The position numbers and the translations under genes are program-made. Positions 16,314 through 24,617 of a stretch of 64,000 bases of DNA are shown piece after piece. Below the pieces are notes generated by a model. It did no database searches and was not told the DNA's origin. It saw only the letters and a list, made by a program, of their open reading frames with translations. Positions within the stretch are counted from its first letter, which is position 1. Each line of letters begins with the position of its first letter. Source of the stretch: Rivularia sp034931125 (GTDB lineage: Bacteria; Cyanobacteriota; Cyanobacteriia; Cyanobacteriales; Nostocaceae); assembly GCF_034931125.1 (NCBI RefSeq), contig NZ_JAYGHM010000040.1, forward strand, positions 8,815-72,814, read 5' to 3'.

Positions 16314-18245
16314 TCATTCATCAATCTCCGCTAATTCCATCCACCTTTCTGTCGCTTTATCAATATCTTTCTTTAAATTCTCTACCTTTTCAAACAACTT
16401 TTGTACTTCTGCATAATTCCCCGCAGCTTTGGTTAACCCCATTTCCGCTTTTACTTTATCTTCTTCTAATTGAGCAATTTTCCCTTCCAACTGCTCGAAT
16501 TCTTTCCTTTCCCAATTCGATAAACGACGCTTCTTTTTATTATCTTCCTTTATAATCTTAGCTTCTACTTTTTGCGCCTCGAATTTTGGCTTTTCTTTGT
16601 CTAACTCCGCTTGTAATTGCTTTGCTTTCGCTTCTTCGGCTCTCTTAAAATCTAAATAAACCGAATAATTTCCAGGAAACTCCCGAATCTTTGTATCTTC
16701 AAAAGCAAATATTTTATCGATAGTCCGATCTAAAAAGTAACGGTCGTGAGATACTACGATTACGCAACCTTTGAAGTCTTCTAAATAATCTTCCAATACC
16801 GCTAAAGTTTGGACATCTAAATCGTTTGTCGGTTCGTCCAATATTAAAACATTCGGCGCACTCATTAACACTCGTAACAAAAACAATCGCCGTTTTTCAC
16901 CACCAGAAAGTTTATTAATTGGTGCATATTGCTGATTCGGGGGAAACAAAAACCTCTCCAACATTTGAGAAGCACTGATTCTTGTTCCATCGGCAGTTTC
17001 AATAAATTCTGCCCCTTCTTGTTTGATATAGTCAATTACTCGCTGGGAATCGTTGGAAGCACCAATCAATTCTTCCGAATGCTGGTCAAAATAACCAATA
17101 TAAACCGTAGTACCAATATCAACTTCACCCGTATCCGGTTGTTCTCTTCCGGTGATAATATTGATCAAAGTTGATTTTCCGGCACCGTTTTCACCAATTA
17201 TGCCGACTCTATCTTCAGGGCTAAATTCGTAGGTAAAATCCTTAATTAAAGTACGTTTGCCATAACTTTTCGAGATATTATTAACTTCAATAACCTTTTT
17301 ACCAATGCGACGACTGGCTGTAGAGATATCAACTTTCCCTTGAGCTTGTTTAAACTCAGTCCCCTGCATCTCTCTAACTCGATCTATTCTGGCTTTTTGC
17401 TTAGTACTTCTGGCTTTAGGCCCTTTTTTTAACCATTCTAATTCTCGTCGCAATACTCCTTTAAACTTTTGCTGAGTACTTGCTGCGGATTCTTCTGCTT
17501 CGGCTTTCTTCTGTAAATAATATGAATAATTCCCAGAATATGTATAAAAGTCACCTCGGTCAATTTCAATAATCCGATTTGTAACTTGATCTAAAAAATA
17601 GCGATCGTGAGTTATTAACAATAAAGCGCCATTTCTACGATTCAAATAACTTTGCAACCACTCTACAGAATCAGCATCCAAATGGTTTGTCGGCTCATCC
17701 ATTAATAATAAATCTGGTTCGGATAACAAAGCAGTCGCTAATGCAATTCGCTTCCGATAACCACCAGATAAAGTCCCAATTATGGCATCAAAATCAGTAA
17801 TTCCTAACTGTGACAAAATAATTTTAGCGTTGGTTTCTACTTCCCAAGCGCCAATCATATCCATGCGCTGCGTCACTTCACCCAAACGCGATAATAATTG
17901 ATTATCTTGGGGATTTTTAGCTAATTTATCGGAAATTTCTTCATACTCGCGCACTAATTTCATTTGCTCTCCACTATCAGCAAATATCTGTTCTAAAACC
18001 GTGCGACTTTCATCTAAATCTGGCTGCTGCGGTAAATATATAACCTTAGCACCGGGATTGACAATAATCTCTCCTCCATCAATCGGTTCCATCCCAGCAA
18101 TCATTTTTAATAATGTGGATTTACCGGAACCATTAGTACCAATTAAACCAACTTTCTCATCAGCATCCAAGCTAAAACTAGCATCTTTGAGAATTTCTTT
18201 GATGCCAAAATCTTTTTTGACAGATTGTAGCGTAATAACACCCAT
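16314..18245 (-). CDS. ABC-F family ATP-binding protein (Uup-like)
   Basis: The 643-residue soluble protein has two ABC domains: the first has Walker A GTNGSGKST (about 36-44) and signature LSGGYRKR; the second has GENGAGKST and LSGGEKRR. Both have LLMDEPTNHLD or LILDEPTNDLD Walker B sequences. A charged linker lies between them, and a coiled coil sits at the C-terminus (about 545-640). This is the Uup/YheS type of ABC-F. ABC-F proteins act on ribosomes, and no membrane part is present. The ATG start is followed upstream by the heptamer repeat at 18247. Confidence 0.92.
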   Translation of the reverse strand: MGVITLQSVKKDFGIKEILKDASFSLDADEKVGLIGTNGSGKSTLLKMIAGMEPIDGGEIIVNPGAKVIYLPQQPDLDESRTVLEQIFADSGEQMKLVREYEEISDKLAKNPQDNQLLSRLGEVTQRMDMIGAWEVETNAKIILSQLGITDFDAIIGTLSGGYRKRIALATALLSEPDLLLMDEPTNHLDADSVEWLQSYLNRRNGALLLITHDRYFLDQVTNRIIEIDRGDFYTYSGNYSYYLQKKAEAEESAASTQQKFKGVLRRELEWLKKGPKARSTKQKARIDRVREMQGTEFKQAQGKVDISTASRRIGKKVIEVNNISKSYGKRTLIKDFTYEFSPEDRVGIIGENGAGKSTLINIITGREQPDTGEVDIGTTVYIGYFDQHSEELIGASNDSQRVIDYIKQEGAEFIETADGTRISASQMLERFLFPPNQQYAPINKLSGGEKRRLFLLRVLMSAPNVLILDEPTNDLDVQTLAVLEDYLEDFKGCVIVVSHDRYFLDRTIDKIFAFEDTKIREFPGNYSVYLDFKRAEEAKAKQLQAELDKEKPKFEAQKVEAKIIKEDNKKKRRLSNWERKEFEQLEGKIAQLEEDKVKAEMGLTKAAGNYAEVQKLFEKVENLKKDIDKATERWMELAEIDE

Positions 18246-18246
18246 A

Positions 18247-18285
18247 GGATTTTAGATTTTAGATTTTAGATTTTGGATTATTTTA
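18247..18285. repeat. ATTTTAG/ATTTTGG heptamer repeat
   Basis: Four tandem ATTTTAG units and one ATTTTGG lie immediately upstream of the ABC-F gene start. This is the same family as 5974-6010. Confidence 0.9.
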
Positions 18286-18535
18286 TAAGGTGCAGGCACC
18301 ATCTATTAACATAGCTTAGGTATTTAAATCAGTAAAATAAAAATTTTGTGGGATGCTCCATTCTAAATTACTTTAATAAGATTAAATTGGCTGTAATTTA
18401 TACTAAAAGCCGTAAAACACCAACAAATAATGATGCGTTACGGCTATTTCAATCAAGGTGCAATTACATTATTGAGACCTGTAATACATCCTAATTTCCA
18501 ATGACCAATGCCCAATGCCCAATTACCAATATCAT

Positions 18536-18952
18536 TTAATCAAATAAATCTAAAGGTAAATGTCCGTACATATGGTTCATTCCACCATCGCTAGAAGACT
18601 GACACGAAACTAAAACCCCGCGATGATGTCCCAAATAGGAATCAATGTAACATAGTCCATTTTTACCATTTAACTTGATATAAACTGGACCATCAATTAA
18701 AGGTAAATCGCTTGGAGGCTGATATCCTAAAGCTTGACAATAACTTTTCATCGCTTCAATTCCTTCTTCGGTGGTATCAGCACAAATACCTAAAATTTGA
18801 TAATCGCACAGACTTGCAAGCAAAGTTAAAGCTTGACGGACTGAAATTTTTTCCGATGGCTTTAATTGTGCTGCAATATCAACGAAATCATATTTACTCA
18901 ATATTTTCTTGGCTGCTTCAACTGTAATTTGGGTTTGGGGTTTGCTTGTCAT
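18536..18952 (-). CDS. DUF1824 family protein
   Basis: The 138-residue protein is typical of the cyanobacterial DUF1824 family. It has an N-terminal helical half with 'ALTLLASLCDYQILGICADT' and a C-terminal half with 'PVYIKLNGKNGLCYIDSYLGHHRGVLVSCQ' in pieces. The function is unknown; no membrane segment or catalytic motif is seen. It stands alone 74 bp from the prohibitin gene. Confidence 0.8.
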   Translation of the reverse strand: MTSKPQTQITVEAAKKILSKYDFVDIAAQLKPSEKISVRQALTLLASLCDYQILGICADTTEEGIEAMKSYCQALGYQPPSDLPLIDGPVYIKLNGKNGLCYIDSYLGHHRGVLVSCQSSSDGGMNHMYGHLPLDLFD

Positions 18953-19025
18953 AAGCCTAAAAAGGAATCTACTAGGTTTTTACTTCATGTTCCGGTAGAA
19001 CCTATACTCTACCGAAAATCTACAG

Positions 19026-19874
19026 CTAGGATTGATCTTGTATGTTACTCAAATTAAACAAAAATGGCACACCACCCTTGGACTCATTTCCCATAACTAA
19101 GACTCTTGGCATTTGAGCACCTCCACTTTTCCAGGCTTCAATGGCTTCTTTTTGTAACACCAATTGTCCACCTTGAGCTTTTAAAGTTTCAGCTAACAGT
19201 TTTTGCGCTTCTGCTCTACCTCTAGCACGGTTAATATCCGCAAATGCTTCCTGTTCGGCTTCTGCTGCTACGTAAACTGCTCTTTGCGATCGCTGTTCGG
19301 CAATTTGCTTTTCTTCAACTGCTTTGGCAAATTCAGGAGAGAAAGTTAAGTCAATGACGCTGGTATCTAAGATAATTATTCCATATTTATCCAAACGTTG
19401 TCCTAATGCGTTATCAAAATCATTTTTCAACTCGTCTCTTTTGGTAATTGCTTCTTCTACGGTTCTTCTCGCAGCGGCAACTTTAAAAGATTCCTGAGTT
19501 TGCGGTGCAATAATTTTTGAGACGATATTTTCCAAGCTTCCCTGTTTTCTTCTAATTTCAACAACTTCGACGGAATCTATCCGAAAGTTAATCGCAAATT
19601 TTGCCGTCAATTGCTGCAAATCTTTAGTAGAACTTTGCGCGGGAATTTCATATTTTTGTACCGTGACATCGTATATATCTACATTAGAAATTACTGGTGG
19701 TTTGAAATGAATCCCTTCAAGTAAAGCACCATCTTGAGCTTTACCTAATATACTCAATACTCCGGCTTGACCGGGATTTATAATTACAAATGAATTAAGG
19801 CTAAAAACAACAAGTATTGCTACTAGAGTTCCTGCAACTGCGGCTTGCCAACTACCTAATTGTTGACTTTTCAA
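19026..19874 (-). CDS. Prohibitin family protein (SPFH domain)
   Basis: The 282-residue protein has a single N-terminal membrane helix (about 11-33) and a prohibitin/SPFH domain with 'GQAGVLSILGKAQDGALLEGIHFKPP' in pieces. A C-terminal coiled coil is rich in Ala and Glu (about 175-240). Prohibitins form large membrane-attached rings; the cyanobacterial relative is Synechocystis Phb1. The start is TTG at 19874, supported by AGGAG 8 bp upstream. Confidence 0.92.
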   Translation of the reverse strand: MKSQQLGSWQAAVAGTLVAILVVFSLNSFVIINPGQAGVLSILGKAQDGALLEGIHFKPPVISNVDIYDVTVQKYEIPAQSSTKDLQQLTAKFAINFRIDSVEVVEIRRKQGSLENIVSKIIAPQTQESFKVAAARRTVEEAITKRDELKNDFDNALGQRLDKYGIIILDTSVIDLTFSPEFAKAVEEKQIAEQRSQRAVYVAAEAEQEAFADINRARGRAEAQKLLAETLKAQGGQLVLQKEAIEAWKSGGAQMPRVLVMGNESKGGVPFLFNLSNIQDQS

Positions 19875-20072
19875 ATTAATACTCCTTTTTATGTGAATTA
19901 TCAGTTATCAATGAACAATTATCAATAAAAAATTATCAAATCGCGAATGGTGGAGGTGATACTGTTCCAAACCTCCCACATAAATCATCATTAATTATTC
20001 ATTCATTGATAATTAATAATTGTTGTTTGATTTTCCGTGGTAATATAAATTCCACGCATTTACCTTCATATT

Positions 20073-21881
20073 GTGGCTCAAGTACTCAAATCCAGTCGGT
20101 TGCAAAAACAGCGTCGGAACTCCGCCCATCCGTTAAAACGCTTGCTTGACTACGGACATCATTATCGCAGAAAAATTCGCCTAGCGGTGGTTTGCTCTGT
20201 TCTGAACAAATTGTTCGACCTAGCACCTCCAGTGTTAATCGGTTTTGCTGTTGATGTTGTTGTCAAACAGGAAGATTCTATCATTGCCAGTTGGGGAATT
20301 AAAGATATTTTTTGGCAATTTCTAATACTTTCGTTCCTCACGGTGGTTATTTGGGTACTGGAATCGATTTTTGAGTATGCTCTGGAAACCCTATGGCGTA
20401 ATTTAGCGCAAAATATTCAGCACGATTTGCGTTTGGATGCCTACAAGCATTTACAAAATTTGGAGTTAGCTTACTTTGAAGAACGCAGTACCGGCGGTTT
20501 AATGTCTATCCTCAGCGATGATATCAACCAATTGGAGCGTTTTTTAGATGTGGGAGCTAACGATATATTGCAAACTGCTACAACTATTGTAATCCTTGGT
20601 GGCGCATTCTTTATATTGGCTCCCAATGTGGCATGGATGACGATGTTGCCAATTCCGTTTATCCTTTGGGGAACGTTTGCTTACCAAGATTTACTCGAAC
20701 CCCGTTACGCTGATGTACGCGAAAACCTGAGCTTTCTGAACTCGCGGTTATCAAATAATTTAAGCGGTATTACTACTATTAAAAGTTTTACTGCTGAAGA
20801 TTATGAGAGCAAACGTTTAGAATCCGATAGTGATGCTTACCGTCGTAGTAATAGTAAAGCAATTAAACTTTCTGCTGCTTTTGTTCCTTTAATTAGAATG
20901 TTAATTTTAATTGGATTTACAGCGCTGTTACTATTCGGTGGGATGTCAGCAGTTAATGGTCAGATGTCTGTCGGAACTTACAGTGTTTTGGTCTTTTTAA
21001 CTCAAAGATTACTTTGGCCTTTAACTAGATTAGGGCAGACTTTTGATTTGTATCAGCGAGCGATGGCTTCTACCAATCGGGTCATGAATTTGTTGGATAC
21101 TCCCATTACAATTTACCCCGGAGACATCGATTTACCCGTTGAAAAAGTTCGTGGTGAAATTAGGTTTAATAATGTTACCTTTGCTTATCAAGATAGACAG
21201 CCAGTAATTAAAAATTTATCATTACAAATACCCGCTGGAAAAACGATTGCTATTGTCGGTTCTACAGGTTCGGGTAAAAGCACTTTAGTTAAGTTGCTGC
21301 TGCGATTTTATGAAATAACTTCCGGGACAATTACAGTTGATAATATTGAATTACAAAATATCAACCTGCAAGATTTACGTCGCTGTATCGGTTTAGTAAG
21401 TCAAGATGTCTTTTTGTTTCACGGTACGGTAGCTGAGAACATTGCTTACGGAACCTTCAACGCTAACGAGAAAGAAATCATGACAGCGGCTAAAGTTGCA
21501 GAAGCTCACGAATTTATTATGCAGCTACCCCAAGGTTATCAGACAATAGTAGGCGAACGCGGACAAAAATTATCTGGCGGACAAAGACAAAGGATTGCGA
21601 TCGCAAGAGCAATATTGAAAAATCCACCCATATTAATTTTAGACGAAGCCACCTCAGCGGTAGATAATGAGACGGAAGCCGCAATTGCTCGGTCATTAGA
21701 ACGAATCACCGTCGATAGAACCACCATTGCGATCGCGCATCGTCTTTCTACAATTCGCAACGCAGACCGCATATATGTGGTCGAATATGGTGAAATTGTC
21801 GAATCCGGTACCCATGAAGAATTATTAGAACACAACGGAATTTACGCAAGTTTATGGCGCGTACAGTCTGGGTTAAAATAA
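20073..21881 (+). CDS. ABC transporter, fused membrane and ATPase domains
   Basis: The 602-residue half-size exporter has six membrane helices (about 30-325) and a C-terminal ATPase. The ATPase has Walker A GSTGSGKST (about 401-409), signature LSGGQRQR, Walker B ILILDEATSA and H-loop AHRLS. This architecture is that of lipid, peptide or drug exporters (MsbA/MdlB-like), which act as dimers. The start is GTG at 20073. The substrate cannot be told from the sequence, and no accessory genes are adjacent. Confidence 0.9.
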   Translation: MAQVLKSSRLQKQRRNSAHPLKRLLDYGHHYRRKIRLAVVCSVLNKLFDLAPPVLIGFAVDVVVKQEDSIIASWGIKDIFWQFLILSFLTVVIWVLESIFEYALETLWRNLAQNIQHDLRLDAYKHLQNLELAYFEERSTGGLMSILSDDINQLERFLDVGANDILQTATTIVILGGAFFILAPNVAWMTMLPIPFILWGTFAYQDLLEPRYADVRENLSFLNSRLSNNLSGITTIKSFTAEDYESKRLESDSDAYRRSNSKAIKLSAAFVPLIRMLILIGFTALLLFGGMSAVNGQMSVGTYSVLVFLTQRLLWPLTRLGQTFDLYQRAMASTNRVMNLLDTPITIYPGDIDLPVEKVRGEIRFNNVTFAYQDRQPVIKNLSLQIPAGKTIAIVGSTGSGKSTLVKLLLRFYEITSGTITVDNIELQNINLQDLRRCIGLVSQDVFLFHGTVAENIAYGTFNANEKEIMTAAKVAEAHEFIMQLPQGYQTIVGERGQKLSGGQRQRIAIARAILKNPPILILDEATSAVDNETEAAIARSLERITVDRTTIAIAHRLSTIRNADRIYVVEYGEIVESGTHEELLEHNGIYASLWRVQSGLK

Positions 21882-21990
21882 GTTATTACTGAGCAGTAAG
21901 CAGTAAAAAAATGATCCACAACAAAAGAGGGAGAAAATTGCATTTTTCGCTTAGCAAAGGTCAGAATCCTATTAATATTTAAATCGCAAT

Positions 21991-22052
21991 AAGTACTAAC
22001 GTAAAATCATTTATATAATTACTCGTGAGTTATATAAACCTTCCCTATTCCC
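21991..22052. repeat. Palindromic dispersed repeat, copy 1
   Basis: The unit begins AAGTACTAACG and includes the palindrome TTTATATAATTACTCGTGAG followed by TTATATAAA. It ends in a CCCTATTCCCTATTCCCC run. A second copy is at 28660-28722 and a partial one near 30130. Confidence 0.8.
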
Positions 22053-22105
22053 TATTCCCCTTTGCGTGAGATAATTAAATTAATTGCTTATTCAGAAATG
22101 TAATC

Positions 22106-22546
22106 ATGTTTGGTAGCACTCAATCGGATATACCTCAACCCAAATGGTTGCACAAGCTAGATAAATTTGTCAAAGCACACAAGCAGGAATTAGCTGCACT
22201 TTCGTGGGGACTTTGGCAGCAAAATGGTAATAGTAAGGGTACTATCGGTATTGATATACAACCAAAGCCGCATTTTGTATATTGTCCCTTAGAAGCAATT
22301 CATAAATTTGACGATAATGTCGATCGTAAGCTTCAGGAAATATTGGGTTTGATCGATAATCATCGACCCGAAGTAGAAGTTTTAATGATAGGTATTGGCA
22401 AAGAACAAATCAAGTTAATTTATTTTGAACCAGAACCCTCACCACCTGTTTGTTTTACCCAAATTAATCGTGATGTAGATGGATTATTGGATCTTTTGGA
22501 GGTGCGAATGGGTGATGAGATTGTTGATAGATCGCCCTCAGACTAG
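22106..22546 (+). CDS. Conserved hypothetical protein
   Basis: I do not recognise this 146-residue soluble protein. It is acidic toward the C-terminus, with 'FVKAHKQELAALSWGLWQQ', 'GTIGIDIQPKPHFVYC' and 'EVEVLMIGIGKEQIKLIYFE' suggesting an alpha/beta fold. It has no signal peptide or membrane helix. ATG start; the stop is followed by a repeat segment with hairpins (22550-22645). Confidence 0.6.
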   Translation: MFGSTQSDIPQPKWLHKLDKFVKAHKQELAALSWGLWQQNGNSKGTIGIDIQPKPHFVYCPLEAIHKFDDNVDRKLQEILGLIDNHRPEVEVLMIGIGKEQIKLIYFEPEPSPPVCFTQINRDVDGLLDLLEVRMGDEIVDRSPSD

Positions 22547-22895
22547 AAGTCTGGGGCTATACAGACTAAACTTCAAAGAGTCCCGTTTGTGTATGCGCGT
22601 TAGCGGAGCGTACCCGTTCACCGCAGGGTGTTCCCGTAGGGTTTCTTCTATTAGCTAAAAACTTGACAGTACCTAGTAGATTTGGGCAGCTTTCACTAAT
22701 CTTTGCTTAACCTTGCATTAACCATCCATCGATCAAAGAATACTAATATAAACTTAGTATCTTTTTTTTTATAACATTACTTAAAACTGAATTATCTAGG
22801 TCGTCTATACAACAATTAATCTCTTGATGTTTCAGGTAGAATACTGCTGTGAAACCAACATTTGATTTAATAAACGGTTTGGGAGACATATAGGA
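22547..22895. other. Intergenic region with repeat hairpins upstream of the sigma/CHAT operon
   Basis: Near 22590-22640 lies a repeat with GCGTTAGCGGAGCG and CCGCAGGGTGTTCCCGTAGG palindromic parts. It is followed by about 200 bp of AT-rich DNA that must carry the promoter for the gene at 22896. I could not single out a convincing -35/-10 pair. Confidence 0.5.
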
Positions 22896-23588
22896 GTGGA
22901 TGAACAACTTCAAAAACTGATTAACGAAGTGTGTCGTTATGAAAAAGGTAGCGCAGAAAGGCAAAAAGCTTTAAATAACTTGCTGATAATTGTTCAACAG
23001 CTTCCCGGTATTTACAAATCTTACCATCTAGACTATTTAGAAGCGTTAAATCAAACATGGGAATGGTTTTGTCGGAATATTGAGCAATTTCAAGTAACTC
23101 CGGATCGAATAGAAACCAGTTTAGTTAAATGGATTAACGGTTATCTGAAGTGGCGCGTTAAAGATTTATATATTGCGGATGGTAACTATACAATTAGTTT
23201 AGATAAACCAATAGGTAACGATGATGGTAAACAAGTAACCAGATTAGATATACTACCAGACCCGAAGTTTACGAGTTTTACTTTGGATTTGCTCGATGTC
23301 AAAATTGCGGAAATTCAACAACGCGATCGCGAAACTTGGGGAAAAAGAATTATCCAGTTTATCGAAGAAGACGAAAATGGCCAGTTGAGACGCTGTTGTA
23401 CCAGGGTAAATACGGAATGTCACTGTCAACTGCTCGCAAAACGGTTATTACTCGCAAACCCGTCTCATAAAATTGCCGATATTGCCAGAGAGTTTAATGT
23501 AAGCAATCAAACTCTATATTCTCATTGGAAAAAAAAATGCTTACCTTTACTTGAAGAAATTGGTGTGAATTTAAGGATTGATAAATGA
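22896..23588 (+). CDS. Sigma-70-like factor / DNA-binding regulator of a CHAT operon
   Basis: The 230-residue protein resembles divergent cyanobacterial sigma-70 family proteins. A region-2-like helical part reads 'YLEALNQTWEWFCRNIEQF' and 'LVKWINGYLKWRVKDLY' (about 45-90). A C-terminal helix-turn-helix reads 'KIADIAREFNVSNQTLYSHW' (about 192-211), like region 4. The middle carries a Cys cluster (RRCCTRVNTECHC). The start is GTG 22896, with GGGAG 10 bp upstream; an overlapping ATG at 22900 is out of frame. Its stop overlaps the start of the DUF1822 gene (ATGA). Confidence 0.7.
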   Translation: MDEQLQKLINEVCRYEKGSAERQKALNNLLIIVQQLPGIYKSYHLDYLEALNQTWEWFCRNIEQFQVTPDRIETSLVKWINGYLKWRVKDLYIADGNYTISLDKPIGNDDGKQVTRLDILPDPKFTSFTLDLLDVKIAEIQQRDRETWGKRIIQFIEEDENGQLRRCCTRVNTECHCQLLAKRLLLANPSHKIADIAREFNVSNQTLYSHWKKKCLPLLEEIGVNLRIDK

Positions 23589-24499
23589 ATAGCACGCAAC
23601 CAGACTATTTACAGGTTCCTCTTGGGAAAGATGCTCATCGTTATGCGGAAAAATTTGCTGCGGAGCAAGATTCTGTAGAGAAGGGTAAACAAGTTTATTT
23701 AAATACTTTAGCAGTTTATGGCGTTAATAATTATTTAAAATGGTTAAATATAGAAACAGCCTTGCATAAAAGCGACAGTTGGAATTGGAGTCTCAGGACA
23801 TTTTTTGATATTGCCGATTTAATGTTACCTAATGTTGGTAGATTAGAATGTCGTCCGGTATTACCTGGTGAAACTTGTTTGGTTTTACCCCAAGAGGTAA
23901 TGAGAGAAAGAATTGGTTATATTGCTGTTCAGTTAACAACAAAATTAGATTTTATTGAAATATTAGGATTCGTCCCAGCAAGAGTAATAATTGGGAATTC
24001 GGAAGTAATTGAAATTAGTCGATTGCAACCTCTGAATATTTTGATTGATAGTATAAGTAAACGCCAAAAATTAGTAAATTTGTGTCAGTGGATCGAAGGA
24101 GTATTCGATTCTTGTTGGCAATCTCCAGAATTAGTTTTAGCTGATAATTTCAGAGGTACTGCGACGGCTACTCGTCAAAATACCGAACAGACAAATTCCG
24201 TGAGTCGAGCTAAGGTAATTAATGTTGGAAAACAGATAGTTTCATTAATGGAATTAATCCCAACAAATAGTGATGTGTTTGATATTAGATTGCGGCTTTA
24301 TCCGGCAGAAAATAATGTTCACTTACCCCAAAATTTAGAATTAACTATTTTGGATGAATCGGGGAATGCCTGTATGAAAACTCAAGCAGAAACCGCTAAT
24401 GATTGGATACAGCTTGAATTTAGCTGTCACCATGAAGAGAAATTTAGTGTGGAACTAAAGTTAGGAGAAACAAGTATTACTGAAGATTTTGTTGTTTAA
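23585..24499 (+). CDS. DUF1822 family protein
   Basis: The 304-residue protein fits the cyanobacterial DUF1822 family. It opens with 'LQVPLGKDAHRYAEKFAAEQ', and 'VYLNTLAVYGVNNYLKWLNI' follows. The central part has 'LPNVGRLECRPVLPGE' and 'IGYIAVQLTTKLDFIEILGF'. The C-terminal 80 residues look like a beta-rich domain ('FDIRLRLYPAENNVHLPQNL'). Its role is unknown. It is translationally coupled to the sigma-like gene and followed after 118 bp by the CHAT gene. In other cyanobacteria DUF1822 also sits beside sigma-like and CHAT genes. Confidence 0.82.
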   Translation: MNSTQPDYLQVPLGKDAHRYAEKFAAEQDSVEKGKQVYLNTLAVYGVNNYLKWLNIETALHKSDSWNWSLRTFFDIADLMLPNVGRLECRPVLPGETCLVLPQEVMRERIGYIAVQLTTKLDFIEILGFVPARVIIGNSEVIEISRLQPLNILIDSISKRQKLVNLCQWIEGVFDSCWQSPELVLADNFRGTATATRQNTEQTNSVSRAKVINVGKQIVSLMELIPTNSDVFDIRLRLYPAENNVHLPQNLELTILDESGNACMKTQAETANDWIQLEFSCHHEEKFSVELKLGETSITEDFVV

Positions 24500-24617
24500 A
24501 TTGTGATGTAGCAGAGATTATTTATTGAGATAAAGCAACAGATTATATTGTTGAAAATCAGGGGCTTATTTTTAATCTAAAATCCATAATCCAAAATGAG
24601 GAAGAGGATAAAATCAA